A stretch of DNA of 64,000 nucleotides from assembly GCF_041687215.1 (NCBI RefSeq), contig NZ_JAWLCI010000004.1, positions 75,507-139,506 of the forward strand, given 5' to 3'. The notes under the pieces are model-generated. The model ran no database searches. It saw nothing but the letters and a program-made list of their open reading frames with translations, and was not told the DNA's origin. Source of the DNA: Mariniphaga sp041687215 (GTDB lineage: Bacteria > Bacteroidota > Bacteroidia > Bacteroidales > Prolixibacteraceae). The translations under genes and the position numbers were made by a program. The first letter of the stretch is position 1. Each line of letters starts with the position of its first letter. Positions 33,119-42,040 of the stretch are shown in pieces.

Positions 33119-34312
33119 TTATTCTCCTCTAACCGCTGCCACTCCCGGCAGTTCTCTTCCTTCGAGGTACTCGAGGAGGGCACCGCCGGCTGTTGAAATG
33201 TATGACATGCCATCGGTCAAATTGAATTTATTCACACAGGCAACGGAGTCGCCTCCGCCAACCAGCGAGAAAGCGCCTTTTTCAGTAGCTTTTACAATGG
33301 CTTCGCCAACGGCTTTTGAACCTTCGGCAAACTTATCCATTTCGAACACACCCACCGGGCCGTTCCACAAAATGGTAGCCGAATTTTCAATCACTTTCTT
33401 AAATTTTGCAATGCTTTCCGGGCCGGCATCCAAGCCCTGCCATCCCTCGGGAATTTCGTTGGCCGGTAAAATTTTGGTATTTGCATTTTCGCTAAAATCG
33501 TCGGCGGCCACCACATCAGTTGCCATAATCAGGTTCACACCCTTTTCTTTAGCCAGTTTTTCAATGTTGCGGGCAGTGTCCAAAAAATCGGGTTCGCAAA
33601 TAGAACCACCTACTTCGCCACCATTGGCTTTCACAAAAGTGTAAGTCATTCCGCCACCCAAAATCAAGTTGTCAACTGAACTCAGCAGGTTCTCGATGAT
33701 GGTAATTTTGGAAGAAACCTTGGCTCCCCCCATGATAGCAGTAAACGGGCGTTTCGGGTTTTTCACCACTTTGTCGAGGCTTTTCACTTCGCTTTCAATC
33801 AGGTAGCCAAACATTTTATCGTTGGGGAAAAATTTGGCGATTACAGCAGTTGAAGCATGCGCACGGTGTGCTGTTCCGAAAGCATCGTTAATCCAGCAGT
33901 CACCGTTTTGGGCCAATTGTTTTGCAAATTCTTCATCACCTTTTTCTTCACCTTTATGGAAGCGAAGGTTTTCGAGCATTAGAACTTCTCCTGGTTTCAG
34001 GGCAGCAGCCATTTTTTTCACTTCTTCACCAACACAGTCAGGCGCCAGTTTTACTTCAACGCCCAGCAATTTACTTAGATGACTAACCAGGTGGCGCATG
34101 GAAAACTTGTCCTCCGGTCCGTTTTTTGGTCGGCCAAAGTGCGACATTATAACTGGCGAACCACCTTCTTCCAAAACTTTTTTGATGGTTGGAAGTGCAG
34201 CCTGGATTCGGGTATCGTCGGTAATTTCAAAATTTTCGTTTAACGGCACGTTAAAATCCACGCGGATAAGCGCCTTTTTTCCTGAAAAATCGTAGTTGTG
34301 AATTGTTTGCAT
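33119..34312 (-). CDS. pgk: Phosphoglycerate kinase
   Basis: A 397-residue phosphoglycerate kinase of glycolysis and gluconeogenesis. Substrate-site motifs are RVDFNVPL (about residues 17-24) and SHFGRPK (about 58-64); the C-terminal SLVGGGDSVACV is the nucleotide-binding glycine loop. A good -7 element (TATCTTTG) precedes it and a terminator follows, so it is likely a single-gene unit, divergent from holB. Confidence 0.98.
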   Translation of the reverse strand: MQTIHNYDFSGKKALIRVDFNVPLNENFEITDDTRIQAALPTIKKVLEEGGSPVIMSHFGRPKNGPEDKFSMRHLVSHLSKLLGVEVKLAPDCVGEEVKKMAAALKPGEVLMLENLRFHKGEEKGDEEFAKQLAQNGDCWINDAFGTAHRAHASTAVIAKFFPNDKMFGYLIESEVKSLDKVVKNPKRPFTAIMGGAKVSSKITIIENLLSSVDNLILGGGMTYTFVKANGGEVGGSICEPDFLDTARNIEKLAKEKGVNLIMATDVVAADDFSENANTKILPANEIPEGWQGLDAGPESIAKFKKVIENSATILWNGPVGVFEMDKFAEGSKAVGEAIVKATEKGAFSLVGGGDSVACVNKFNLTDGMSYISTAGGALLEYLEGRELPGVAAVRGE

Positions 34313-34347
34313 TTTATTCGTTTTTAATGAGTTCTTGAAATTTTAAC

Positions 34348-34355
34348 CAAAGATA
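34348..34355 (-). promoter_or_regulatory. Probable -7 element for pgk
   Basis: The minus strand reads TATCTTTG, a full match to TAnnTTTG, 36 bases before the pgk ATG. Confidence 0.5.
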
Positions 34356-34472
34356 AAAAATTAATCTGGCTGAAAATGCCATTGCCGGCATCAAACCCTC
34401 AAATTAAAAAATGTTTCACAAATGGAAGCAATCCATACCCGAATCCATTCCAAAAGCATTATTTTTGGGCCT

Positions 34473-35597
34473 ATGTTTTTCAAAGATGTAATAGGCCAGC
34501 AAAAGATAAAAGAACGGCTCATCCATTCGGTTAAAGAGGAGCGGATAAGCCACGCACTCATGTTTACCGGGCCCGAAGGAACGGGGAAACTGGCACTTGC
34601 GCTGGCTTTTGCACAATTTGTTTCGTGCCGAAACCGTAGCGAAAACGATTCCTGTGGCGAGTGTCCATCGTGCCGCAAATACCAAAAACTGGCACACCCC
34701 GATTTGCATTTTGTTTTTCCGGTCTTTCCAACCAAAACCATTAAAAAACCTGTTTCCGATGATTTCCTCCCAAAATGGCGGGAGATGATTCACAATACTC
34801 CTTATTTCACACTGAGTCAGTGGCTTGGATTTATTGAAAATGAAAATGCACAGGGTTTAATTTACGAGCGGGAAAGCGACTCTATTATGCGTAAGCTGAA
34901 CCTGAAATCGTTTGAATCCGAATACAAAGTGATGATCATCTGGCTGCCCGAAAAAATGCATCAGGCCTGCTCAAACAAACTGCTGAAACTGATTGAAGAA
35001 CCACCCAGCAAAACGCTGTTTTTGCTTATAACGGAAGACGAAGAAGCAGTAATTACCACCATCCGTTCGCGAACGCAATTAATAAAAGTTCCGTTTATCG
35101 ATAAAGATTCCTTGCGCAAGGCTTTGCAAACTAATAACACGTTTTCTGCGGAGCAAATTGAAGATGTGGTGCGGCTTTCCAACGGAAATTACATAACGGC
35201 CATGGAGTACCTCAACCCGGATGAAAGCACTGCCTACTTTTTTGTCAAATTCCAGGAAATGATGCGATTTGCCTACATGCGCGAAGTTTACGAACTCACC
35301 CAGTGGGCAGAAGAGATGGCCGCCCTGGGACGTGATCGCCAAAAAGCTTTTTTCTCTTTTGCGCTGCGGCTAATTCGCGAATATTTTATGATGAACATGA
35401 ACCGTTCAAACCTGATTTATTTGAAAGAAGAGGAAAAAGAGTGGGGTAATAAATTTGCCCCATTTATTAACGAGCGGAATATTATACCGTTTGCCAGGGA
35501 GTTCGAACTGGGAATAAAACATATTTCGATGAACGGAAATCCGCGGATTATTTTTCTGGACACTGCACTTAGGATGGTGAGGCTTATAAAACGATAA
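34473..35597 (+). CDS. holB: DNA polymerase III delta' subunit
   Basis: A 374-residue AAA+ clamp-loader subunit. The start MFFKDVIGQQKIK matches DnaX/HolB N-termini. The Walker A-like loop is GPEGTGKL (about residues 33-40) and a zinc module of four cysteines follows (CRNRSENDSCGECPSC, about 53-68). The LIEEPPSKTLFLLIT segment and the sensor arginine in TTIRSRTQ are the usual clamp-loader signatures. An in-frame ATG at 34422 would add 17 residues; 34473 fits the family better. It heads the plus-strand group holB-ricT-gldH-trmB. Confidence 0.92.
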   Translation: MFFKDVIGQQKIKERLIHSVKEERISHALMFTGPEGTGKLALALAFAQFVSCRNRSENDSCGECPSCRKYQKLAHPDLHFVFPVFPTKTIKKPVSDDFLPKWREMIHNTPYFTLSQWLGFIENENAQGLIYERESDSIMRKLNLKSFESEYKVMIIWLPEKMHQACSNKLLKLIEEPPSKTLFLLITEDEEAVITTIRSRTQLIKVPFIDKDSLRKALQTNNTFSAEQIEDVVRLSNGNYITAMEYLNPDESTAYFFVKFQEMMRFAYMREVYELTQWAEEMAALGRDRQKAFFSFALRLIREYFMMNMNRSNLIYLKEEEKEWGNKFAPFINERNIIPFAREFELGIKHISMNGNPRIIFLDTALRMVRLIKR

Positions 35598-35643
35598 AAC
35601 ATCATTTTAATTCCTGTTTCAACACCAAATTGCTATTTATCAT

Positions 35644-35651
35644 TATTTTTG
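35644..35651 (+). promoter_or_regulatory. Probable -7 element for ricT
   Basis: TATTTTTG with TTTC (35617-35620) 23 bases upstream as a weak -33 box. It lies 63 bases before the ATG. Confidence 0.45.
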
Positions 35652-35713
35652 TGCATTGCTTTGCGAAAAATTTAATGTAATTTCAAATTTTCGCATCATA
35701 TTGAAACCAGTTT

Positions 35714-36859
35714 ATGGAGAATGTGGACACAATAGAAAGGGGAGTTTGTTCGTGTACGTATTGCAGTTGCGACAAATTGCATGCTACCGATTGGATGAAG
35801 GATATTTCGGAAATTGATGATAATTACGATATTGTTGAAGTGCGTTTCAAAAATACCCGAAAAGATTTTTTCCTGAATGTAAATCAGCTTAAACTGCAAA
35901 CTGGTGATTTAGTGGCTGTTGAGGCCAGCCCGGGACACGATATTGGAATTGTTTCACTAACGGGAGAACTGGTTTCCCTTCAACTTAAAAAATACAAGGC
36001 AACTACTATTAATGGCGAGTTCAGGAAAATTTACCGTCACGCCCGACCAATGGACATTGAAAAATGGAAGGAGGCCATTTCGCTGGAATATGAGACCATG
36101 ATTCAGTCGCGAAAAATTGCTTCCGATCTAAACCTCGACATGAAAATTGGTGACGTGGAATACCAGGGCGACCGCACCAAAGCCATCTTTTATTATATCG
36201 CTGATGGCAGGGTCGATTTTCGGCAGCTAATAAGAGTTTTGGCTGACACTTTTCGCATTCGGGTGGAAATGAAACAAATAGGCGCCAGACAGGAAGCCGC
36301 CCGTATTGGAGGAATTGGTCCCTGCGGACGCGAACTTTGCTGCTCTACCTGGATTTGCAATTTTGTTTCGGTAACTACAAACGCCGCACGATACCAGGAA
36401 ATCTCACTTAATCCCCAAAAACTTGCCGGACAATGCGGAAAACTGAAGTGCTGCCTAAACTTTGAAATAGATTCATACATTGATGCACAAAAAGATTTTC
36501 CGCCCAACCATATTCCGCTTGAAACCGAATTTGGAACATATCAGTTTTTAAAAGCAGATATTTTTAAAGGTGTTTACTGGTATTCCAAAAGGGGTGATGC
36601 TCCGTCGGCACTTGTTGCACTGCCCGTTGGAACGGTAAAAAAAGTACAGAAGATGAACCGCGCCGGACAAAAACCCGAAAAACTGGTTTCTGAAAATATG
36701 GAAGTTGCTCAAAAAGCTGAAGATACATTCCTGAATATGGTAGGACAAGAAGACATAAATCGTTTTAACCAACCCAAAGGAAAGCAACGAAAGAAAAAAC
36801 GACGTCCACCCAACCGGAATCCAAACCAAAACCGCAACAGAAAACCCAGAAAGCGATGA
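35714..36859 (+). CDS. ricT: PSP1-domain protein, RicT/YaaT family
   Basis: A 381-residue protein of the RicT (YaaT) family. Its PSP1 C-terminal domain spans about residues 100-190. The later GGIGPCGRELCCSTWI and GQCGKLKCCLNFEID segments carry the four-cysteine clusters that in Bacillus subtilis RicT bind an iron-sulfur cluster as part of the RNase Y-modulating complex. In Bacteroidota the job is not established. The last 25 residues are a run of Lys/Arg/Asn, suitable for nucleic acid contact. Its stop overlaps the gldH start (ATGA), so the two are translationally coupled. Confidence 0.9.
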   Translation: MENVDTIERGVCSCTYCSCDKLHATDWMKDISEIDDNYDIVEVRFKNTRKDFFLNVNQLKLQTGDLVAVEASPGHDIGIVSLTGELVSLQLKKYKATTINGEFRKIYRHARPMDIEKWKEAISLEYETMIQSRKIASDLNLDMKIGDVEYQGDRTKAIFYYIADGRVDFRQLIRVLADTFRIRVEMKQIGARQEAARIGGIGPCGRELCCSTWICNFVSVTTNAARYQEISLNPQKLAGQCGKLKCCLNFEIDSYIDAQKDFPPNHIPLETEFGTYQFLKADIFKGVYWYSKRGDAPSALVALPVGTVKKVQKMNRAGQKPEKLVSENMEVAQKAEDTFLNMVGQEDINRFNQPKGKQRKKKRRPPNRNPNQNRNRKPRKR

Positions 36860-37326
36860 AAAAAGTAATCATTCTGTTTTCCCTTTTTAGTGTTATTCTG
36901 GCTGGGTTTACATCGTGCGATTCAACTCGGGTTTTTGACCAATACCACGAGATTTCTGATTCTGAATGGCATAAAGATTCGCTGGTTGTTTTCAAAATTC
37001 CGGTCAGCAATACGCGTGAAAACCACAACATGCTTATCCAAATTCGAAATGAAACGAATTATAAATACAGCAATTTATGGCTGTTTGTTAAAATTGAGCA
37101 ACCCGGAGGCGAAGTGTTGCGCGACACCTTTGAAATAGTTTTGGCCGATCCATCAGGCCGGTGGATTGGAAAAGGTTTTGGGGGATTAAAATCACTTGAA
37201 ACTGTTTACCGCCGTGATGTTTTTTTCCCGGTTTCGGGAGAATACACCATTTCAATTCAGCACGGCATGCGTGAAGATATTTTAACCGGAATTCATGATT
37301 TTGGAATCAGGGTTGAAAAAATTTAG
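36856..37326 (+). CDS. gldH: Gliding motility lipoprotein GldH
   Basis: A 156-residue lipoprotein, C21 in FTSC being the lipid-attached cysteine. The mature part matches GldH: CDSTRVFDQYHEISDSEWHK, then a beta-rich domain with DTFEIVLADPSGRWIGKGFG. GldH is needed for gliding in Flavobacterium johnsoniae and is also present in many non-gliding Bacteroidota, where its role is unclear. It overlaps ricT by 4 bases and is followed by trmB after 5 bases. Confidence 0.93.
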   Translation: MKKVIILFSLFSVILAGFTSCDSTRVFDQYHEISDSEWHKDSLVVFKIPVSNTRENHNMLIQIRNETNYKYSNLWLFVKIEQPGGEVLRDTFEIVLADPSGRWIGKGFGGLKSLETVYRRDVFFPVSGEYTISIQHGMREDILTGIHDFGIRVEKI

Positions 37327-37331
37327 ATGCT

Positions 37332-38072
37332 GTGGGAAAAAATAAGCTGGCTAAATTTGAAGAGATGAAGGCATTTGAACACGTGGTTCAGGCGCCTTTT
37401 AATACCATAAAAAATAATGATTTTCCACTAAAGGGAAAATGGAGGGAGAAATTTTTTGGGAATGACAATCCCATTATTCTTGAACTAGGCTGCGGAAAAG
37501 GTGAATACTCGGTTGAACTGGCTGAAAAATATCCTTTTAAAAACTTTATAGGGGTTGATATTAAAGGTGCCCGGCTTTGGAAAGGAGCCAAAGTTGCTCA
37601 GGAAAAGGGATTAAAAAACGTAGGTTTTTTGCGCACCAACATCGAAATTATTGGTCAGTTTTTCGGCCCGGATGAAGTGGATGAAATCTGGCTTACGTTT
37701 CCCGACCCGCAAATGAAAAAAACACGCAAGCGGCTCACTTCCACAATTTTTCTAAAAAAATACAAACAGTTTCTGAAAAAAGACGGTATTATTCACCTGA
37801 AAACCGACAGCAATTTCCAGTATTCATATTCCAGCGCACTGGTTCATTTAAATAAATTTGAAATACTGGCAGAAACCGATAATCTTTACGAATCGGACAT
37901 TCTAAATAATACCCTCAGCATAAAAACATTTTACGAAAAACAGTGGCTGAGCCGCGGAATTCCTATTAAATACCTGGCTTTTCGGCTGAATGACAAGGAC
38001 TGGCAGGAACCGGAAATAGAATTTGAAAAAGACGAATACCGGAGTTTTGGAAGGAGTGCGAAGGAAATTTAG
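37332..38072 (+). CDS. trmB: tRNA (guanosine(46)-N7)-methyltransferase
   Basis: A 246-residue SAM-dependent enzyme making m7G46 in tRNA. The SAM loop is LELGCGKGEYSVELA (about residues 49-63) and the TrmB signature is TFPDPQMKKTRKRL near 121-134. The start is GTG at 37332, 5 bases after the gldH stop; homologues start here (MGKNKLAKFEE). Its downstream neighbour is the alkyltransferase-like gene, 91 bases away. Confidence 0.95.
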   Translation: MGKNKLAKFEEMKAFEHVVQAPFNTIKNNDFPLKGKWREKFFGNDNPIILELGCGKGEYSVELAEKYPFKNFIGVDIKGARLWKGAKVAQEKGLKNVGFLRTNIEIIGQFFGPDEVDEIWLTFPDPQMKKTRKRLTSTIFLKKYKQFLKKDGIIHLKTDSNFQYSYSSALVHLNKFEILAETDNLYESDILNNTLSIKTFYEKQWLSRGIPIKYLAFRLNDKDWQEPEIEFEKDEYRSFGRSAKEI

Positions 38073-38163
38073 TAGTGAGTACAAAGTATTTAGTATTGAG
38101 TTCAAAGACAACGAAATATTGTGAGTCTCAATACTCATATCAAAAAGTCTAAAAATCTAATTG

Positions 38164-38496
38164 ATGAGCGATTTCTTCAGCAAAGTTTACGAAGTAGTGA
38201 AACTTATTCCACCGGGCCGGGTAACTTCTTATGGCGCCATTGCCATATATTTGGGCACTGCCGGTTCGGCGCGCATGGTAGGCTGGGCCATGAATGCCTC
38301 GCACAGTCACCCCGAGTTTGTGCCTGCCCACCGTGTGGTAAACCGCAACGGACTGCTCACCGGAAAACATCACTTCGACACACCCAACGCCATGAAAGAA
38401 TTGCTGGAAAATGAAGGTATAAAAGTAAAAAATGACCAAATCGTAAACTTCAAAAAACATTTCTGGGACCCCGCAAAGGAACTGGGAATGGATTAA
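38164..38496 (+). CDS. Alkyltransferase-like (ATL) protein
   Basis: A 110-residue protein of the MGMT DNA-binding domain family. The recognition helix is IPPGRVTSYGAIA, and the active-site segment reads VPAHRVVNRNG, in which the reactive cysteine of MGMT (PCHRV) is replaced by alanine. ATL proteins bind O6-alkylguanine without removing it and recruit nucleotide excision repair. I take the ATG at 38164; a TTG directly before it (38161) is possible but unneeded. It converges with rfbB across a strong 14-base hairpin. Confidence 0.9.
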   Translation: MSDFFSKVYEVVKLIPPGRVTSYGAIAIYLGTAGSARMVGWAMNASHSHPEFVPAHRVVNRNGLLTGKHHFDTPNAMKELLENEGIKVKNDQIVNFKKHFWDPAKELGMD

Positions 38497-38543
38497 TTTT
38501 GTGTCAAAATCCGGTTTAACGGAAAACGCAACTCATAAAATAT

Positions 38544-38576
38544 AATTCATGTTTTATAATACATAAAACATGAATT
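38544..38576. repeat. Perfect 14-base hairpin between convergent genes
   Basis: AATTCATGTTTTAT (38544-38557) and its perfect complement (38563-38576) flank a 5-base loop. There is no GC-rich stem or T-run, so it is not a classic terminator. It may be a bidirectional RNA end structure or a protein-binding site. Confidence 0.6.
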
Positions 38577-38581
38577 GGATT

Positions 38582-39631
38582 CTACCTCCTGATGTACTGT
38601 TCCTCATAATATTTCTGATAATCACCCGAAGTTACATTATTCAGCCACTCTTTGTTTTCCAGGTACCAGTCGATGGTTTTTTCAATGCCTTCCTCAAACT
38701 GCAGCGAAGGCTCCCAGCCCAGTTCATTTTTTAGTTTGGTGGCATCAATGGCGTAACGCAAATCGTGGCCGGCGCGGTCTTTCACATACGTGATGAGCTT
38801 TTCCGATTCACCTTCCTTTCGGCCCAGTTTTTTGTCCATCACACGGCACATGGTACGGATGAGATCAATGTTTTTCCACTCGTTAAAACCGCCAATGTTG
38901 TAAGTTTCGCCCAATTTCCCCTGATGGAAAATAACATCGATGGCACGAGCATGATCGACAACCCACAGCCAGTCGCGCACGTTTTCGCCTTTGCCGTAAA
39001 CCGGCAGTGGTTTTTTGTTTTTGATGTTATGGATAAAAAGCGGAATCAATTTTTCGGGAAACTGGAACGAGCCGTAATTGTTGGAACAGTTGGAAATAAC
39101 TACCGGCACTCCGAAAGTATCGTAATAGGCTCGCACAAAATGGTCGGAGCTGGCTTTGGATGCCGAATACGGACTGTGCGGATCGTAACGTGTCTCTTCG
39201 GTAAACATACCCTCCTCGCCAAGCGAACCGTAAACCTCGTCGGTGGAAATGTGGTAAAACCGATTTTCTTCCGGATTTTTCCAGATGTGCCGGGCGGCAT
39301 TCAGCAGGTTCACGGTGCCAATCACGTTGGTATAAACAAATTCAGTCGGATTCGAAATGGAGCGGTCAACGTGTGACTCTGCTGCCAGGTGAATCACACC
39401 ATCGAACTGCCTTTCTTCGAACAGTTTCAGAATAAAATCGCCATCAACAATATCGCCTTTTACAAATTCGTAATTCGGCTTGTTTTCAATGTCTTTTAAA
39501 TTGGCCAGGTTTCCGGCGTAGGTAAGCTTATCGAGGTTAACAATTTTATATTCAGGATATTTGTTTGCAAATAAACGAACAACATGCGAGCCAATAAATC
39601 CGGCACCGCCGGTGATTAGGATTTTTTTCAT
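38582..39631 (-). CDS. rfbB: dTDP-glucose 4,6-dehydratase
   Basis: A 349-residue extended short-chain dehydrogenase. The NAD loop GGAGFIGSH (about residues 7-15), the dehydratase signature STDEVYGSLGE and the YSASKAS active-site tyrosine/lysine mark RmlB/RfbB, which makes dTDP-4-keto-6-deoxyglucose for deoxysugars such as rhamnose in surface polysaccharide. The other rml genes (A, C, D) are not here. It lies downstream of galE in the same direction; a 6-base tandem repeat fills part of the 141-base gap. Confidence 0.95.
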   Translation of the reverse strand: MKKILITGGAGFIGSHVVRLFANKYPEYKIVNLDKLTYAGNLANLKDIENKPNYEFVKGDIVDGDFILKLFEERQFDGVIHLAAESHVDRSISNPTEFVYTNVIGTVNLLNAARHIWKNPEENRFYHISTDEVYGSLGEEGMFTEETRYDPHSPYSASKASSDHFVRAYYDTFGVPVVISNCSNNYGSFQFPEKLIPLFIHNIKNKKPLPVYGKGENVRDWLWVVDHARAIDVIFHQGKLGETYNIGGFNEWKNIDLIRTMCRVMDKKLGRKEGESEKLITYVKDRAGHDLRYAIDATKLKNELGWEPSLQFEEGIEKTIDWYLENKEWLNNVTSGDYQKYYEEQYIRR

Positions 39632-39730
39632 TCTGAAATGTATTTTTAGTTTGAACCAAAAATAGGCAATTCAAAATAAATCGCTTTTCTTTTCCCAAAA
39701 AACCTTCAAGTATTTGACGAAAAACTGAAA

Positions 39731-39765
39731 ACTGAGACTGAGACTGAGACTGAGACTGAGACTGA
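39731..39765. repeat. Hexanucleotide tandem repeat (ACTGAG)x5.8
   Basis: Five full copies of ACTGAG plus ACTGA, preceded by two partial copies that read AAACTGA. It lies between the galE stop (39773) and the rfbB start (39631), about 100-134 bases upstream of rfbB. Confidence 0.9.
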
Positions 39766-39772
39766 AAACTAT

Positions 39773-40801
39773 TTACTCTATCCCCCGCACCCGCTTTTCC
39801 CACTCCCATGCTGATCGCAGCGTTTCATCAAGGTCTTTTTCAGCTTTCCAGCCCAACTCTTCATTGGCAAAAGTGGTGTCAGCCCAAATTTTTTCGATAT
39901 CACCGGCACGACGATCAACAATTTTGTAGTTCAGTTTAACACCGGTAGCTTTTTCAAAACCTTTCACCATTTCCAAAACAGAAACTCCGTTGCCGGTTCC
40001 CAGGTTGAAAACTTCGTAATTTTGTTTGTTTTTTTTCTGAAGAAGACGTTCAATGGCCACCACATGCGCTTTGGCCAAATCCACCACGTTAATATAGTCG
40101 CGAATTGCCGAACCGTCGGGAGTATTGTAATCATCGCCAAAAACCTTCAGCTCTTCGCGAATTCCGGCAGCAGTTTGGGTAATAAATGGCACCAGGTTTT
40201 GAGGTACACCCAGCGGCAGTTCGCCAATCAGCGCCGAGGGATGGGCGCCAATGGGATTGAAATACCGCAATGCAATTCCGCGTAATTGAGGGTTTGCAAT
40301 AATTGCATCCCGCAAAATATCTTCATTCACCCGTTTGGTATTTCCGTAAGGCGATTCGGCGTCTTTCCGCGGAGTATCTTCAGTTACCGGCAACTTTTCT
40401 GGCTGGCCGTAAACCGTGCACGAACTTGAAAAAACCATGTGTTGAACGCCATATTTTATCTGACATTCCAGCAAATTCATCATCGAAACCAGGTTGTTCC
40501 GGTAATAAAGCAGTGGTTTTTCCACCGATTCGCCCACTGCTTTCGAGGCGGCAAAATGAATAATGGCTTCAATTCCGGTATTCCGTTGAAAAAATACATC
40601 GGTTTTTTCCTGATCTGCCAAATCAAAATTTTCAAACTCCGGTTTTTTGCCGGCAATTTTTTCAATGTTGTCCAGAACATCCATACTTGAGTTGGACAGG
40701 TTATCAACTACAACAACCTCATAACCTGACTCCTGCAATTCAACAACTGTGTGCGAACCAATGTAACCTGTTCCGCCTGTAACCAATATTTTTTTGTTCA
40801 T
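39773..40801 (-). CDS. galE: UDP-glucose 4-epimerase
   Basis: A 342-residue enzyme interconverting UDP-glucose and UDP-galactose. The NAD loop is VTGGTGYIGSH near the N-terminus, the active-site pair is in SPYGNTKRVNEDIL (Tyr and Lys), and FSSSCTVYGQP is the serine segment. I start at MNKKILVTGG (40801); an ATG five codons upstream is possible. It is upstream of rfbB and probably supplies precursors for the same surface polysaccharide. Confidence 0.95.
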   Translation of the reverse strand: MNKKILVTGGTGYIGSHTVVELQESGYEVVVVDNLSNSSMDVLDNIEKIAGKKPEFENFDLADQEKTDVFFQRNTGIEAIIHFAASKAVGESVEKPLLYYRNNLVSMMNLLECQIKYGVQHMVFSSSCTVYGQPEKLPVTEDTPRKDAESPYGNTKRVNEDILRDAIIANPQLRGIALRYFNPIGAHPSALIGELPLGVPQNLVPFITQTAAGIREELKVFGDDYNTPDGSAIRDYINVVDLAKAHVVAIERLLQKKNKQNYEVFNLGTGNGVSVLEMVKGFEKATGVKLNYKIVDRRAGDIEKIWADTTFANEELGWKAEKDLDETLRSAWEWEKRVRGIE

Positions 40802-40939
40802 TTTTTCAATTTTCACGGTAAAATTAAAAATTTATGAGCAGGTTAGGATTGGAATTTTTTAGTAAAATCAATTTTTCCCAAAACTTAATCTTTGCCCCAA
40901 CAGATGTTTTCTTAATTTTACACTTATAAAACAATCTAC

Positions 40940-42004
40940 ATGAATTTAGGCAAATACATCAAGCAACTTTTACCCGAACACGAAACCGTTATAATTCCAG
41001 GTTTTGGTGCGTTTATTTCAGAATACAAACCGGCACAAATTGATGAAGTAACAGGAGAAATAAAACCTCCTTCAAAAAAAATCAGCTTCACTTCAAAAAT
41101 TAAAAACAACGATGGCCTGCTGGCGGGTTTTGTTGCTCAGAGCGAACAAATTCCGGTTCAGGAAGCACTGCGGAAAACAGAGGAAGAACGAGATGAAATT
41201 CTTTACAAACTCGACAAGGGAGAAAAGATAATTCTCGAAAATACCGGCATTTTGTTTTATAATGAAAATCGCGAAATTCAGTTTGAACCAGCAGAAGGAG
41301 TTAACTTGTTGCCGGATGCTTTTGGGCTTGACAGTATCTCATCTAAAGAAGGACCGGAGGAAGTTCATGATGAAAAACCTGAAGACATTGCGCCTGTCGG
41401 AATTTCTGAAGATGAGGAGGTTTTGCATAAAAGTGAAACGGACAAACCTGAAGCGAAAAAGGAACCTGAACCTTTGGCTTCATACAAACCGTCAGAAACG
41501 CAATCCGAAAAATCATCCAAAAAAAAGAACCGGGGTTGGATGTGGTTTTTGTTGTTGCTGATTCCCATTATTGCCGTCGGAATTTACTTTTTGCAAAAAG
41601 AAAAGGAAGAACCACAAAAACCTGTGGAAGTTAAAATCAGACCTGTTGTAAAAGAAAAACAACCAGTTCAGATTGCTGACACAACTGCCCGCGACTCTGT
41701 TGTAATGGCACAACCTGATACTTTAAAAACAGAAGAATTAATAACGAATTATGCGGATTACATTGAGCCGGATACCACAAAATTTTACGTGATAGGAGGT
41801 AGTTTTGAAAATGCTGAAAATGCTGAAAAATATTTACAACGCATGAAAAAAGAAGGTTACTCTCCTTTTCATTTGGGAAAACAGGGAAGTTTCTTTTTGG
41901 TTGGACTCGAAATACATGACAATGAAATTGAGGCGTATGGCGCTCAATATAATTTTTTGGATAAATTTCCGGATTCAGGAGTTTGGGTTTTTATTCCTGA
42001 ATAA
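40940..42004 (+). CDS. HU-CCDC81 and SPOR domain protein
   Basis: A 354-residue protein seen in Bacteroidota. The N-terminal about 130 residues (MNLGKYIKQLLPEHETVIIP...GFGAFISEY) match the prokaryotic HU-CCDC81 domains, which are related to DNA-binding HU but probably bind something else. An acidic linker follows, then a single membrane helix (about residues 196-213), and the C-terminal about 75 residues (FYVIGGSFENAENAEKYLQR...) are a SPOR domain, which binds denuded peptidoglycan at division sites. The arrangement puts the HU part in the cytoplasm and SPOR in the periplasm, suggesting a link between the chromosome or cytoplasm and cell division. Confidence 0.88.
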   Translation: MNLGKYIKQLLPEHETVIIPGFGAFISEYKPAQIDEVTGEIKPPSKKISFTSKIKNNDGLLAGFVAQSEQIPVQEALRKTEEERDEILYKLDKGEKIILENTGILFYNENREIQFEPAEGVNLLPDAFGLDSISSKEGPEEVHDEKPEDIAPVGISEDEEVLHKSETDKPEAKKEPEPLASYKPSETQSEKSSKKKNRGWMWFLLLLIPIIAVGIYFLQKEKEEPQKPVEVKIRPVVKEKQPVQIADTTARDSVVMAQPDTLKTEELITNYADYIEPDTTKFYVIGGSFENAENAEKYLQRMKKEGYSPFHLGKQGSFFLVGLEIHDNEIEAYGAQYNFLDKFPDSGVWVFIPE

Positions 42005-42040
42005 TCATCATAAAGATTAAAAAATCTAAACCATATTAAT

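Noticed and set aside
39552..39809. A minus-strand frame with SQSQSQ repeats
   Set aside because: The repeat peptide is just the ACTGAG tandem read through; the frame overlaps the galE end and the rfbB start in other frames.
40891..40926. TTTG ... TACACTTA promoter for the HU/SPOR gene
   Set aside because: Spacing is 24 bases and the -7 box is poor, so I did not list it as a feature.
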